Assembly (NCBI GenBank): GCA_035222895.1
Contig: JAVYIG010000108.1
Coordinates: 620,001 to 684,000 of the forward strand
From: Strongylocentrotus droebachiensis
Taxonomy: Eukaryota; Echinodermata; Echinoidea; Camarodonta; Strongylocentrotidae
Length of the DNA stretch: 64,000 nt
Direction: 5' to 3'
Below, piece by piece: positions 54,010 to 64,000 of the stretch (positions are counted from its first letter, which is position 1; the number at the start of each line of letters is the position of its first letter). The position numbers were made by a program, and so were the translations under genes. Below the pieces are notes generated by a model. The model was given only the letters and a program-made list of their open reading frames with translations. It did no database searches and had not been told where the DNA came from.

Positions 54010-54765
54010 TTCGCTATTCATAAGGACCGCTATTCATAAGGTCCGCTATTCATAAGGACCGTTATTCATAACGTGTAAATTCCCGTACTTCCTGGTCCGC
54101 TATTCATAATGGCAAAAGAGGGTCACTATTCATAACGAAATAAGGTTCGTTAATCATAAGGGTCGCTATTCATAATACGAAATGAGGGTCGCTATTCGTA
54201 ATAGGAGAAGAGGGTCGCTATTCATAATAGGAGAAGAGGGTCGCTACTCATAATACGAAATGAGGGCCGCTATTCATAATAGGAGAAGAGGGTCGCTATT
54301 CATAATACAAAATGAGGGTCGCTATTCATGATAGGAGAAGAGGGTCGCTATTCATAATAGGAGAAGAGGGTCGCTATTCATAATACGAAATAAGGTTCAT
54401 TACTTATAAGGGTCGCTATTCATAACACGGGAAGAGGGTCGCTATTCATAATACGAAATGAGAGTCGCTATTCATAATAGGAGAAGAGGGTCGCTATTCA
54501 TAATAGGAGAAGAGGGTCGCTATTCATAATAGCGAAAGAGGGTCGCTATTCATAGTACGAAATGAGGTTCGCTATTCATAATAGGAGAAGAGGGTCGCTA
54601 TTCATAATACGAAATGAGGGTCGCTATTCATAATAGGAGATGAGGTTCGCTATTCATAATACGAAATGAGGGTCGCTATTCATAATAGGAGATGAGGTTC
54701 GCTATTCATAATACGAAATGAGGGTCGCTATTCATAATACGGTATAAGGGTTGCTATTCATAAAA
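54010..54765. repeat. Left arm: 26-bp tandem array
   Basis: About 28 units with the constant part GGGTCGCTATTCATAATA and two variable parts, GGAGAAGA and CGAAATGA, used in mixed order. The outer units are shorter (GGACCGCTATTCATAA, 16-17 bp). Confidence 0.95.
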
Positions 54766-55154
54766 AAAATGTAAATTAAATAAGCAATAAACATCAGTAG
54801 GCGAAATAATGGATAGGGGATACCCCACGGCTATAGCGTAGGCGGGAGGGGGCCACATGGCCCCGAATATTTGTAGAAAACATTTCTGAACAAAAGAAAA
54901 TAAAAAGGCGTGCCCCCCCCCCCCCCCCCATCAGTCCGACCATTCAGCCTACCCTCCCTGCAGTATTTCCGTGGTACAAGTACGTATTACTGACAATTCT
55001 CGTCCAATTAGTTCATAGATGGCGTAGACTGTTTGTGTTTCACGGGGGGGGGGGGGGGGTGCGGTTGGGGTGTAGCAGTGTTGCCATCAAGGGATTGATC
55101 TATCATGTCCCTTACCTTCAGCAAAGGATGGAAGCGACAAAAAGGGGGTTGTAG

Positions 55155-55480
55155 GCAGGGGCGTCGCTAGACCTTTTTCAGTTTGAGGGGGGGGGGGGGT
55201 GAAGAGGCCACCGAATACCGACAAAAATAGCTACCAATTATATATTAACATATTATGTTAATGCCAATGTCCCAGTGTCTACAAATTTAACCCTATAAAT
55301 CCGGGGCCAGGAGCTAAATTATTTTACCCCCCCCCCCTTCCCGTGCGAAGCGCGGAAGCTTCGACATTCCATTAAAATATTAGAGAAAGAAGACGATTCG
55401 TTGTACCGTTCACTACTCTTAATCCTTGTCTGAATTCATTTTCCCCCGTATAAGTGCCCTTCAAAGCTTATTTTGATCCC
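55155..55480. mobile_element. hAT-like fragment inside the fold-back element
   Basis: Starts CAGGGGCGTCGCTAGACC, a hAT-style terminus, followed by a G-run and sequence matching 52290-52560 (AATGCCAATGTCCCA, ACCCTATAAA, GCGAAGCGCGGAAGCTT). Confidence 0.7.
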
Positions 55481-55784
55481 TCCCCTGTTGTTTTCTAGAA
55501 CTTCCATGATGACCTAGTACATTGTATAATGCTTTAATTGCAAATGGTTTACCTAGTAAGATGCATGTGCTTGCTTGCATTGAGGTCATTTCAGGTCTTA
55601 CATATTGATGAGCTGTTTGAAATTAACTAGGAGGTATGCGCGTATTGGGGAATGTGGCTTGCTGCTCTACTTTTTTAAAAAAACTTCCCACGGCATGTCA
55701 TGAGTGTTAAGTGTACATTATATGGGACGTACAGTGATAGACGGAAAGTTATTTCAGTATATTCGAAATGACTTTTAGGTAACT

Positions 55785-56235
55785 CCTTTTTCCTCCCACA
55801 TCATCAACATTCATTCATTTCATTTCATCTACATCATCAACATTCATTCATTTCATTTCATCTACATTTAGGTAACTCCTTTTTCCTCCCACATCATCAA
55901 CATTCATTCATTTCATTTCATCTACATCATCAACATTCATTCATTTCATTTCATCTACATTTCAGTTCATGAAATGCATTCAAAAAATGAAGGAAAAAAA
56001 AAACATGAAAATAACCCGTTAAAGCGCGGAAGCTTTAACGTTTCATTAAAATATTAGACAAAGAAGACGATTCGGGCGACTCTTTATCATTGTCTGAATT
56101 CTCATTCGGAAAAAAAAAACACGAAAATAACCCGTTAAAGCGCGGAAGCTTTAACGTTTCATTAAAATATTAGACAAAGAAGACGATTCGAACGATTCGG
56201 GCGACTCTTAATCATTGTCTGAATTCTCAAAATTG
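55785..56235. repeat. Short nested tandem duplications
   Basis: AACATTCATTCATTTCATTTC units repeat four times at 55808-55965. A block of about 110 bp (AACCCGTTAAAGCGCGGAAG to CATTGTCTGAATTCTCA) repeats twice at 56010-56230. Confidence 0.9.
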
Positions 56236-56914
56236 TTTCTTTATCCGATAAAAAGTCACACTTCGTAGGGGAAAAAAAATTACCGACATAATACATCTCA
56301 CCGACTTCAAACTTCTACATAAATATAGTATACGAAGATCGAGCAAGAATACCAATTTATTTTTGTTCTCCTCATAAGTAAGGAAGTAAGATTTTCAAGA
56401 TTTAAAGTCAAATAAGATACGATTTTGCGACCGTAAAGCATTATGCAAACGGTGGCGTCCCCTTTATGATGTTTTTTTTTAAAAGTAGGTCTATATTTTC
56501 TTTTAAGCTTTGATAATTATATAAAAATACATCCCCCTAATCTAGCTAATATATTTCCCCCGCTCCAGTGGTGACAAAAACGGGAAACATAACACACACA
56601 TAATCCTATCGTAATTTGTCCCCCTTGTGCGAACCCTCCCCCTCCCCCTCCCCTCAACTGATAGTCAAACTTAAGAAAATTTACTTTGGTGACAAGACCA
56701 TATATATTATAAGGAAACCACCTCAGCCCCCCCCCCCGAAAATAAATATTAAGGTCCGCTACCTGAATGTCCGAGTCGTCATCACAAATGTCAAACCTAC
56801 TTAAAAACAAGACAAATATTCAGGGCCATGTGTCGCCTTGGGGGTGTCACCCGTCCAATATTTCCATTTGTTATGAGCATTTTGGATATTGCTTAGGCCT
56901 ATTTCATTTTATGA

Positions 56915-57905
56915 ATAACAACCCTCATCCCGTATTATGAATAGCGACCCTCATTCGTATTATGAACAGCGACCCTCTACTCCTATTATGAATAGCTCTT
57001 CTCCTATTATGAATAGCGACCCTCTTCTCCTATTATGAATAGCGACCCTCATTTCGTATTATGAATAGCGACCCTCTTCTCCTATTATGAATAGCGACCC
57101 TCTTCTCCTATTATGAAAAGCGACCCTCATTTCGTATTATGAATAGCGACCCTCTTCTCCTATTATGAATAGCGACCCTCTTCTCCTATTATGAAAAGCG
57201 AACCTCATTTCGTATTATGAATAGCGACCCTCTTCTCCTATTATGAATAGCGAACCTCATTTCATATTATGAATAGCGACCCTCTTCTCCTATTATGAAT
57301 AGCGAACCTCATTTCGTATTATGAATAGCGACCCTCTTCTCCTATTATGAATAGCGACCCTCTTCTCCTATTATGAATAGCGACCCTCTTCTATTATGAA
57401 TAGCGAACCTCATTTCGTATTATGAATAGTGACCCTCTTCTCTTATTATGAATAGCGACCCTCTTCTCCTATTACGAATAGCGAACCTCATTTCGTATTA
57501 TGAATAGCGACCCTCTTATCCTATTATGAATAGCGAACCTCATTTCGTATTATGAATAGCGACCCTCTTCTCCTATTATGAATAGCGAACCTCATTTCGT
57601 ATTATGAATAGCGACCCTCTTATCCTATTATGAATAGCGAACCTCATTTCGTATTATGAATAGCGACCCTCTTCTCCTATTATGAATAGCGACCCTTATG
57701 AATAATGACCCCGATTTTGCATTATGAATCGCGACCCTCTTCTCGTATTATGAATACCGACCCTCTTCTCCTATTATGAATAGCGGTCCTTATGAATAAT
57801 GAACCTTATGAATAATGACCCTTTTCTCCAATTATGACAAGCGGTCCTTATGAATAGCGGTCCTTATGAATAGCGGACCTTATGAATAGCGGACCTTATG
57901 AATAG
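56915..57905. repeat. Right arm: 26-bp tandem array in inverse orientation
   Basis: About 38 units of ATTATGAATAGCGACCC with CTCTTCTCCT or CTCATTTCGT, the complement of the left arm. The outer end again has shorter GAATAGCGGACCTTAT units. Confidence 0.95.
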
Positions 57906-57925
57906 CGACATTGACCCTTTTCTGT

Positions 57926-58483
57926 ACCGATCCGACATAAAACAAAGCCATATTTGATCTGGGGCCCTCGACTTACAATTACATCATGTACTATCCCATT
58001 AAATTAGCAAGATTTCTTGATAATATTTATGCTTAATCCATTTTATTTTGACACGAATTTAACAGTCAGCTGTGAGAGTTAAACAGTGACTCTGGCGTCT
58101 GGTCAGACTCTGATAATTATATTATTAATTTAGGGATTCTCAAACTTTGGTTGTGCCTTTTGTTTTGCTCTGGTCAACTCAAACTTTACAACCAGCCATA
58201 GAAATAGGCAGCATTTCCCTTGTGCGAGTAATGTGAACAAAGGATAATTATAACAAAAATCCAAAGTTAAACACTTACATTTTAACTTGTGCACATGTGG
58301 AAAAATGAAGGGAAAATTTCATGAATTTGACACCTGTATTTTGTTTTCATTACAAAAAAAATAATTTGAATGCGAGCGGGTTTTGTCTACCATAAATGGC
58401 TAGCTACTTTGATCAGATCTTTTAAATCCCCATACCTGAACTAAGCCATTTTATATTCCTTTTTATCATTTGTCATTTGCCAG
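57926..58483. other. Stretch without a recognised gene
   Basis: Ordinary AT-rich sequence leading into a LINE 3' end. No supported exon. Confidence 0.5.
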
Positions 58484-58656
58484 GACCGAAGCATACAAGA
58501 ACAGCTTCTAAATCCTCGTACCATTACGCAATGGAATCAACTACCAGCCACCATCATCAAAGAGTCAACATTGGCCAAGTCTTTCCATACCAAAGTTTGG
58601 AGCTACATGCAGATTGACCACTCAGCGCAGCTGTACACAGGCGGGCTAGAGCGTTG
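58484..58656 (+). pseudogene. LINE ORF2 C-terminus
   Basis: The frame reads RSIQEQLLNPRTITQWNQLP, then STLAKSFHTKVWS, and stops after GGLER. The NPRTI..WN.LP motif and the Fh..l tail are the usual C-terminal end of jockey/CR1-type ORF2 proteins. It is 5'-truncated. The following 3' sequence includes a repeated GATGTA run at 58832-58850. Confidence 0.75.
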
Positions 58657-58779
58657 ATGTGGCTCTACTTCATCTAAAAATTAGATGATGTCTGCAACCC
58701 ACTGTATTTTTATGAGCACCTTTTTATTTTGACTTTTGAACTTTGCACCCTCAGTTGTGATGTTTGTTGACAGTTTGCG

Positions 58780-59070
58780 ATGCCACGGAAGTCTGGACAT
58801 ATATACCAATTGGTCCTGTCCAGTACCACCTTAGATGTAGATGTAGATGTTGTTGTTTTTCTGACAGATGTACTCAACCTTCGAAACTTGCGGAACATTG
58901 ACAACAAATCTTCTAAGACACAGACTTCACACATCAGTCTCCATTGCATTCCTGGATCAGCATTTGCTGGACTTCACATAGGAACAAGCAATCTTGAAAG
59001 GGGAGTTTGGGAGAAGGACGGGAAGGATTTTGTTCAGCCTATTCTTTCAGTAAAAGGAAAATCCATTTGA
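58780..59070 (+). other. Open frame of unknown status
   Basis: A 96-codon frame (starting MPRKSGHIYQLVLSSTTLDV) with fairly balanced composition between a LINE end and AT-rich sequence. It partly consists of a GATGTA repeat. No domain is recognised and no splice or poly(A) context supports it; it may be 3' sequence of the preceding LINE. Confidence 0.2.
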
Positions 59071-59392
59071 AGTGATTACATTTTTGTATCTCTGATACTT
59101 CGAAGGTGGGATTCCGGAGCTTTACATGAACAAAGCATTTATTATAATAAAAAACTGATTGAACTGTCACCGTTATACAATTTAAACATGTTTTTCTCTG
59201 ATAATACTTTTATTCTCAGCGACATATTTTATGCAAGTAATGGTCTCAAGTTCTCAACATACATGTCAAAGTCAGTTTATAAATAAAATATGAATATTAT
59301 AAAATCGAAATGTTATTCCTAGTCCTATTTCATTTATAATTATTTATCATTAGTAGTAGTGTTAATAATATATTTTTTGTTTAACCGGCTAT

Positions 59393-59742
59393 GGTGAAAA
59401 TGATGACGGTGATTACGATGACGATGGCGATGATCATGATGGCTATGGTGATGACGGTGATGGCGATGATCATGATGGCTACATGTATGGTGATAATGCT
59501 GACGGTGATTATGATGATGGCGATGATCATGATGGCGATGGTGATAATGCTGACTGTGATGATGGTGATGGCTATGGTGATAATGCTGATGGTGATTATG
59601 ATGATGGTGATGGCGATGATCATGGTGATGGTGATTATGATGATGGTGATGCTGATAGTGGTGATCATGATGGTGATGATGATGATTGTGATGGCGATGA
59701 TGACTTTGATGATTGTGATAATGATGTTGAAGGTGAAAATTA
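59393..59742. repeat. GAT/GGT-rich minisatellite
   Basis: Irregular repetition of GATGGTGAT, GGCGATGATCATGATGGC and ATGGTGATAATGCTGA words. Long frames on both strands (poly-DGD, poly-MVM, poly-ITI) are artefacts. Confidence 0.9.
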
Positions 59743-59749
59743 GAATATT

Positions 59750-61120
59750 ATTAATTTCATTTGCACCCTTTCAACCCACCACACATTAAAATTTATATCG
59801 ATGGTCATTACCATATAAACAAAAACAGAAAATAAATGATCATATATATTTTGCGGGTCACTATAAAACAAAATCAAACAGAAAAGCGAATAAGGGAAAG
59901 AATTGTGTAATTATTTTATTTCTAAAAATACACATGAACTAGAGTTACATAAATTGACAAAAGAACCATCAAATAAAATATTACCATCAAAGAATGCCTG
60001 GGGATTACCAAAATAAATAAATGTTTAAGGCTCTTCTCATTGGTCCATGGTTTACAATTTAAATAAAAACACATTTCATAACTTTTACAACCAACCGCCT
60101 GCAATAAAACCATGAAATTTATCAGCAGGGATGGGAACAATCATATTTTCATTTTTTTCAATCACAATACCAATGCCAATCGCATCCCCCAACCCCCCCC
60201 CCCCCCCCCCGAAAGTTTGTATTTTCACAAATAAACATTTGAGAAAGAAAATGTTTCTTCTTTGTTAAAATGATATCAAAGCCTGGCCAAAAATAGCACA
60301 TAAAGACACTTAAACCCTCCCCACTGTCCCCTATTCATTCTAGAGCTGGTATTCTATAGTGTACTTGATTGTACTTGAGTACGTATCCGCATCCAACTTG
60401 TACTCTCTGTAGACTTCTATTATTAAGTAGCGCATGAGTATAATACACAATAATAAGTATGTGGGGCAGTACGAAACCTCTACGTCCGGGGGTTACGCAC
60501 CCGAGAGTAATACGTGAATATCCCTAATCACCGTCTATCCTCCGTGCGTGTTCATGTACAGCGCACGGACACAGAACATCGATAATCGACGCAAAGCTAG
60601 ATATAACGTAGTATCCCCCGGTCGGCGGGTGACGTCATACTCCGATGACCCACGCATATCGGCTGTGTCACCGCTGTTAAATATGTTGGAATGAACATGG
60701 TGTTGTATTTACCGTGTTCCTGACCGATATAAAGAACTAAAACAAAGGAAACAGTGATGGTTTGAAAGTTTGTATATTTATCATCACAATGAACCAAATT
60801 ACTTGTTGATGCAGTAGCGTTTTCATTTTTTTTTTTAATGCTGCATATCGTTAAGTTGCTGTGTTTTTTAGACTGTTTTAAATGCTCTTTTTAAAGCATG
60901 TTAACGTTAAAAAAATATCTTGATGTTTTTTAAAGATGGATTATTTGGTCTATCCTCTTTATATTGGTACATAAATGAAAAAAATCTATAGAGAAACATT
61001 GATGCAATCATAATTTTCATGTACCAATGTTTTCTGCTTATTGTCCGTTTTAACTGTACATAGCTTGCATACGACTTGTATAAATACGTGCGAATTCGCG
61101 GGCGCTGCGGACTAGATGCA
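59750..61120. other. Stretch without a recognised gene
   Basis: A 22-C run at 60190. From 60360 to 60740 there is a CpG-richer patch with repeated GTACTT words, the cAMP-response-like octamer TGACGTCA at about 60630, and a sequence also found at 53709. The remainder is AT-rich. Confidence 0.45.
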
Positions 61121-61121
61121 G

Positions 61122-61300
61122 TCAAGCCATTTTTTGGGGTGGACGGCCTCTGGGTCGATTTCCTGTGACCTTTCCTTCCACGACAATTTTGGGGTATCTT
61201 GTAGGTTTCATTCTTAGGACGTGGCCGAAATATTTGTATAAACTATCAAATGAAAATATCGGGGGGGGGGGGGGTACCCATCTCAAGAACAAAACTGATT
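61122..61300 (-). pseudogene. LINE RT C-terminal fragment
   Basis: The minus-strand frame reads YFGHVLRMKPTRYPKIVVEG, then NRPRGRPPQK. FGHV.RM followed by G.RPRGRP is the conserved C-terminal tail of many non-LTR reverse transcriptases, often before a W..D block that is lost here. A G-run at 61261 truncates its upstream side. Confidence 0.7.
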
Positions 61301-61606
61301 CACCGGTCATGTAATGAAATACTAACAATCATATTTTAAAAGTACTTATATTATATAATCTACACACATTTTGAAGTTTATTGCATCTCTTATTTCCTGG
61401 TATCATTTTCAATTTTTTTTAAATTCCTAATTCATTTAAATAATTGCATTTTTCCTAATATAACGTTTTTAATAATCCGGTGGTATTACGACTAAGGCTT
61501 TTTTTTCATAGGTTTTTATTCATTTCTCTCATAAAGAAAGACTGTACATTATTTATAACATTGTATACAAAATAACAAAATAATTTTAACATAGGTCTTA
61601 ATAAAT

Positions 61607-63050
61607 TTGCCAATGAACTTTTACATTTACATACAAAAGTTACACATTTACACATCAAAGGCCTGCCCGTGGTACGAAAAAATAAGACGCTGCCCGCAAC
61701 CAGGGAGATCAGACCTTAACAACGTTTTGCTCATTCCGACCTATCGGCAGTTGCTCAAGCGCAGTAAACCGACGAAAAGCATTCGCAAGATTAGGTCCAG
61801 CGACTCCATTAAGATGATTCACGCGTGCCTGGAAGGAACAGATTGGGACCTTTTCTTTGAAGCAGCGATCTCACCGGACGAGTTAGCGGAAACAATAACG
61901 GATTACGTAATATTCTGTGAGGATTCTACTATTCCTACGAAGGAAGTGCAAATCTATCCGAACGACAAGCCTTGGACTTCGCGAAAAATCAAAGCGTTGC
62001 TATGGGAAAAGAGAGATTCATTCGCGAAGGGCGACAATGCGCTTGGAAAGACTGCGCAGAAGAAAATTGACAAGGAAGTTAAACGTAGCAAACAATCCTA
62101 CAAAAGAAAACTCGAGCAAAACTTTGCACAAAATAACTCCCAAGCATCATGGCGTACAATGGAAATGATTACCGGGTATAAGAACAAAAGTAGGGGTAAT
62201 AAACTATCTGCAGACTTTGTTGATGAACTAAACCGTTTTTATGCTAGATGTGAGACAAAGCATCCTGGCGTACAATGGAAATGATTAGATGTCAGGAAAT
62301 TACTTAATCGAGTGAAAATCAACAAAGCTACAGGGCCCGATGGTGTATGAAATAGGACATTAAAGGTGTGCAGCCAGCAATGGGCTCCAGTTCTACGGCA
62401 AGTGTTTTTGATGATTTTTTATTCTGGTTTGGTACCCAATACTGGGACAAAATCTTCAATCGTTCCAGTTCCGAAAATTCCTAAGGCGAAAGAACCAAAG
62501 GATTTTCGCCTTGTAGCTTTGACATCAAATATTATGAAGTGTTTTGAGAGATTGATGTAGACATATTTTTTGAAGCAAACTAAAGAATTTATGCGTACAG
62601 ACCGAACAGGGGTGTGGAGGGTGCCGTTCTTGTGTATTTGCATAAAATATATGAGCATTTTGATAAACCAAAGACCTATGCTCGGTCGCTTTTCTTGGAC
62701 TTTAGTAGTGCTTTTAATACTATTGCACCTCACTGTCTGGCTCGTATTAGTTGATAGAAATGAATGTAGACCTTAGATTGATTAGATGCATTCACAACTC
62801 CTTAATAGGTCGAACACAGTGCGTAAAGGCGGGTGATCATCAGTCATCTACGGTGACTACATACATAAGTGCCCCTCAGGGGTGTATCCTATTCCCGGTT
62901 TTGTTTTCCCTGTATACAAGTGATTGTGTAAGCTCAATTTCTTGTTGTAGCATATTCAAATATAGTAGAAGTAGTAGCTCTATACAGAGCGAATTTATTG
63001 TTCATTTCTTTTCACATAATATAAACAATGACAGAAGTGAGCATTGAATT
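61607..63050 (+). pseudogene. Jockey/CR1-group LINE ORF2, interrupted
   Basis: A 225-codon open frame (61607-62284) covers the endonuclease-RT linker: IYPNDKPWTSRKIKALLWEK, then SYKRKLEQNFAQNNSQASWR and EMITGYK. Shifted frames then give VKINKATGPDGV, VPKIPKAKEPKDFRLVALTS, FLDFSSAFNTI-like palm sequence across a frameshift near 62700, and SAPQGCILFPVLFSLYTSDC. A duplicated CATCATGGCGTACAATGGAAATGATTA-like word at 62140 and 62262 shows a small internal repeat. The element continues at 63890 after an insertion. Confidence 0.8.
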
Positions 63051-63059
63051 ATCTCTGAT

Positions 63060-63880
63060 ATTGTTTTTGGTCATTGTAATGCAAAATGATTTGATTACAT
63101 GAAATGAAAAAAAAAAACGATCCTATTTGGAAGCAATGCTTGTTAGGTGTAGGTTCGCACTTAACTTATTAAACTTGATACATTTATAACTTAAATTTGA
63201 AGAAGAAAAGAAAAGGAATAATACAAAACATGACAGACAATAAAAAAAACTAAAAATTTAACAAGACTAAAACAAATCAAAAATAGTAGCAGAATGACAA
63301 GATGAGGATGATACATGAAGAAAATAAGAATTAGAGAGTGACAAACAGAAGAAGGGGAAAACAGATAGAGAAAAAGAAAACAGAAGAAGGGGAAAACAGA
63401 TAGAGAAAAAGAAAACAGAGAGAGGAGGTAAAAAAGAGAGAGAGGGAGACAGAGAGGGAGAAAAAAGGAAACGGTGACCATAGAGGAATCATTTTTAATT
63501 AGTATTATATGGATACAAATCATATGCAAGTCACAGTTACTATTTAAAAAAATGGCCAGTTTGACCAATTGCGGGGGAAAAAACAACGAACAAAAAACAA
63601 AAAAACGGGGAACTACTTATTCTGATTCGTTTGCAACAAAAAGTGCTTGAGGGCATATTTGATAACACTTAACGAAGGTTTTTCTTTTAATGTTCCGGAA
63701 AGGGCTGCATTCCAATATTTTGGGCGAGTGAAAGTGGAAATCCTGCTGGAAAATACCGTTCTTCGTTTTGTTAGGTGATAACATTTTGCTATTCTCGTGG
63801 GATAACTATGAAATTCAGTATTTTTGTTAAACATATTTGAGAGAACTTGTGGCAATTCATGCTGATGTCACCGTAATTGT
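63060..63880 (-). mobile_element. L2-like LINE 3' end inserted in another LINE
   Basis: The minus-strand frame near 63613-63855 reads FNKNTEFHSYPTRIAKCYHL, then RPKYWNAALSGTLKEKPSLS and IKYALKHFLL. H.Y.TR, GPK.WN.LP and a short tail are the C-terminus of L2-type ORF2. About 450 bp of purine-rich 3' UTR follow, down to an A/T run near 63106. It is 5'-truncated at about 63880. Confidence 0.8.
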
Positions 63881-63889
63881 TGCTCTTTT

Positions 63890-64000
63890 GTCTGATCAGG
63901 GGAATTACGTTTTCTTACAAGTAGACGAATTCAATCGTTGGTGTGCTGATCAATACTTAACATTAAACACAACCAAGCAAACGAAATGGTTATCGACTTC
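63890..64000 (+). pseudogene. Continuation of the interrupted LINE ORF2
   Basis: The reading resumes with VDEFNRWCADQYLTLNTTKQ, the region just after the catalytic YADD motif in jockey/CR1-type enzymes (F..WC..N.L.LN..KTK). It is cut by the window end. Confidence 0.75.

Larger units (their letters stand above)
54002..57917. mobile_element. TU/fold-back-type element, 3.9 kb, 8-bp target duplication
   Basis: Perfect 8-bp duplication TTTTCTGT at 53994-54001 and 57918-57925. The element begins GGGGTCTATTCGCTATTCAT, and its right end in complement reads GGGTCAATGTCGCTATTCAT. Each arm (left 0.75 kb, right 1.0 kb) is a tandem array of a 26-bp unit; the right arm is the complement of the left. The 2.1-kb middle is filled with unrelated repeat fragments and has no transposase. 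Long inverted arms of short tandem repeats with 8-bp duplication is the description of TU elements of sea urchins and FB of Drosophila. Confidence 0.9.

Noticed and set aside
54010..57905. Regularly spaced repeats resembling a CRISPR array
   Set aside because: Units are contiguous 26-mers without unique spacers, present in both orientations at the ends of a fold-back element flanked by an 8-bp duplication, in a eukaryotic genome.
59391..59789. Open frames on both strands (poly-M/V, poly-D/G, poly-I/T)
   Set aside because: Products of the GAT/GGT minisatellite; opposite-strand frames are equally open.

Overview
The window looks like an intergenic-to-intronic stretch of a metazoan nuclear genome, most likely an echinoderm and probably a sea urchin. 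I infer this from spliced exons with GT-AG borders, tRNA-headed SINEs with ATT-rich tails, a fold-back element built like the sea urchin TU transposons (arms of short tandem repeats, 8-bp target duplication), and several families of non-LTR and cut-and-paste elements. The species cannot be fixed from sequence alone. There are no bacterial-type operons, CRISPR arrays or rRNA genes.

The only multi-exon host gene I can assemble lies on the minus strand at 33289-42191. It is a secreted or membrane protein with a hydrophobic leader exon (42146-42191), a small cysteine module (41325-41471), an EGF-like domain (39733-39846) and four exons of a YWTD/LDLR class B beta-propeller (39275-39541, 38450-38630, 34993-35132, 33289-33519). 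All splice sites are canonical and all phases join. Its first (ATG) exon and its 3' exons are not identified. Paralogous blocks lie to the left. Block M (about 13430-19990) has the leader, cysteine-module and one propeller exon, but a deletion at 15210/15211 removed the EGF and first propeller exons. Block L (about 190-9540) keeps only the leader and cysteine-module exons. Two other host-like exons are a C2H2 zinc finger cut by the left edge (1-84, minus) and an unrecognised first coding exon at 21468-21636 (plus).

The rest is transposon-derived. 1-12 kb: SINEs, a 2.9-kb inverted-repeat element filled by a 51-bp minisatellite, a Tx1/L1-like LINE split by a hAT-type element, and an L2/CR1-like LINE. 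12-20 kb: a 1.1-kb palindromic element, then block M. 20-33 kb: purine-rich microsatellites, a SINE, a 923-bp palindromic element, TTAA-flanked MITEs and a fresh 0.8-0.9 kb tandem duplication. 33-52 kb: the propeller gene and its 5' flank. This flank is tandemly duplicated, so the copies act as empty sites for a THAP-protein transposon (42694-46320), an L2-like LINE, a nested pair of DNA elements and a solo LTR (50633-51447). 52-58 kb: hAT-like fragments and the 3.9-kb fold-back element (54002-57917). 58-64 kb: LINE fragments, a GAT-rich minisatellite, and a LINE interrupted by the 3' end of another LINE.

A recurring theme is elements whose ends, or whole length, consist of short words repeated irregularly in both orientations (3427-6363, 12279-13388, 19434-19990, 24388-25310, 35303-36006, 42694-46320, 47539-48442). 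The only one that encodes a protein encodes a THAP zinc-finger protein. This suggests, but does not prove, that the words are binding sites of cognate transposases.
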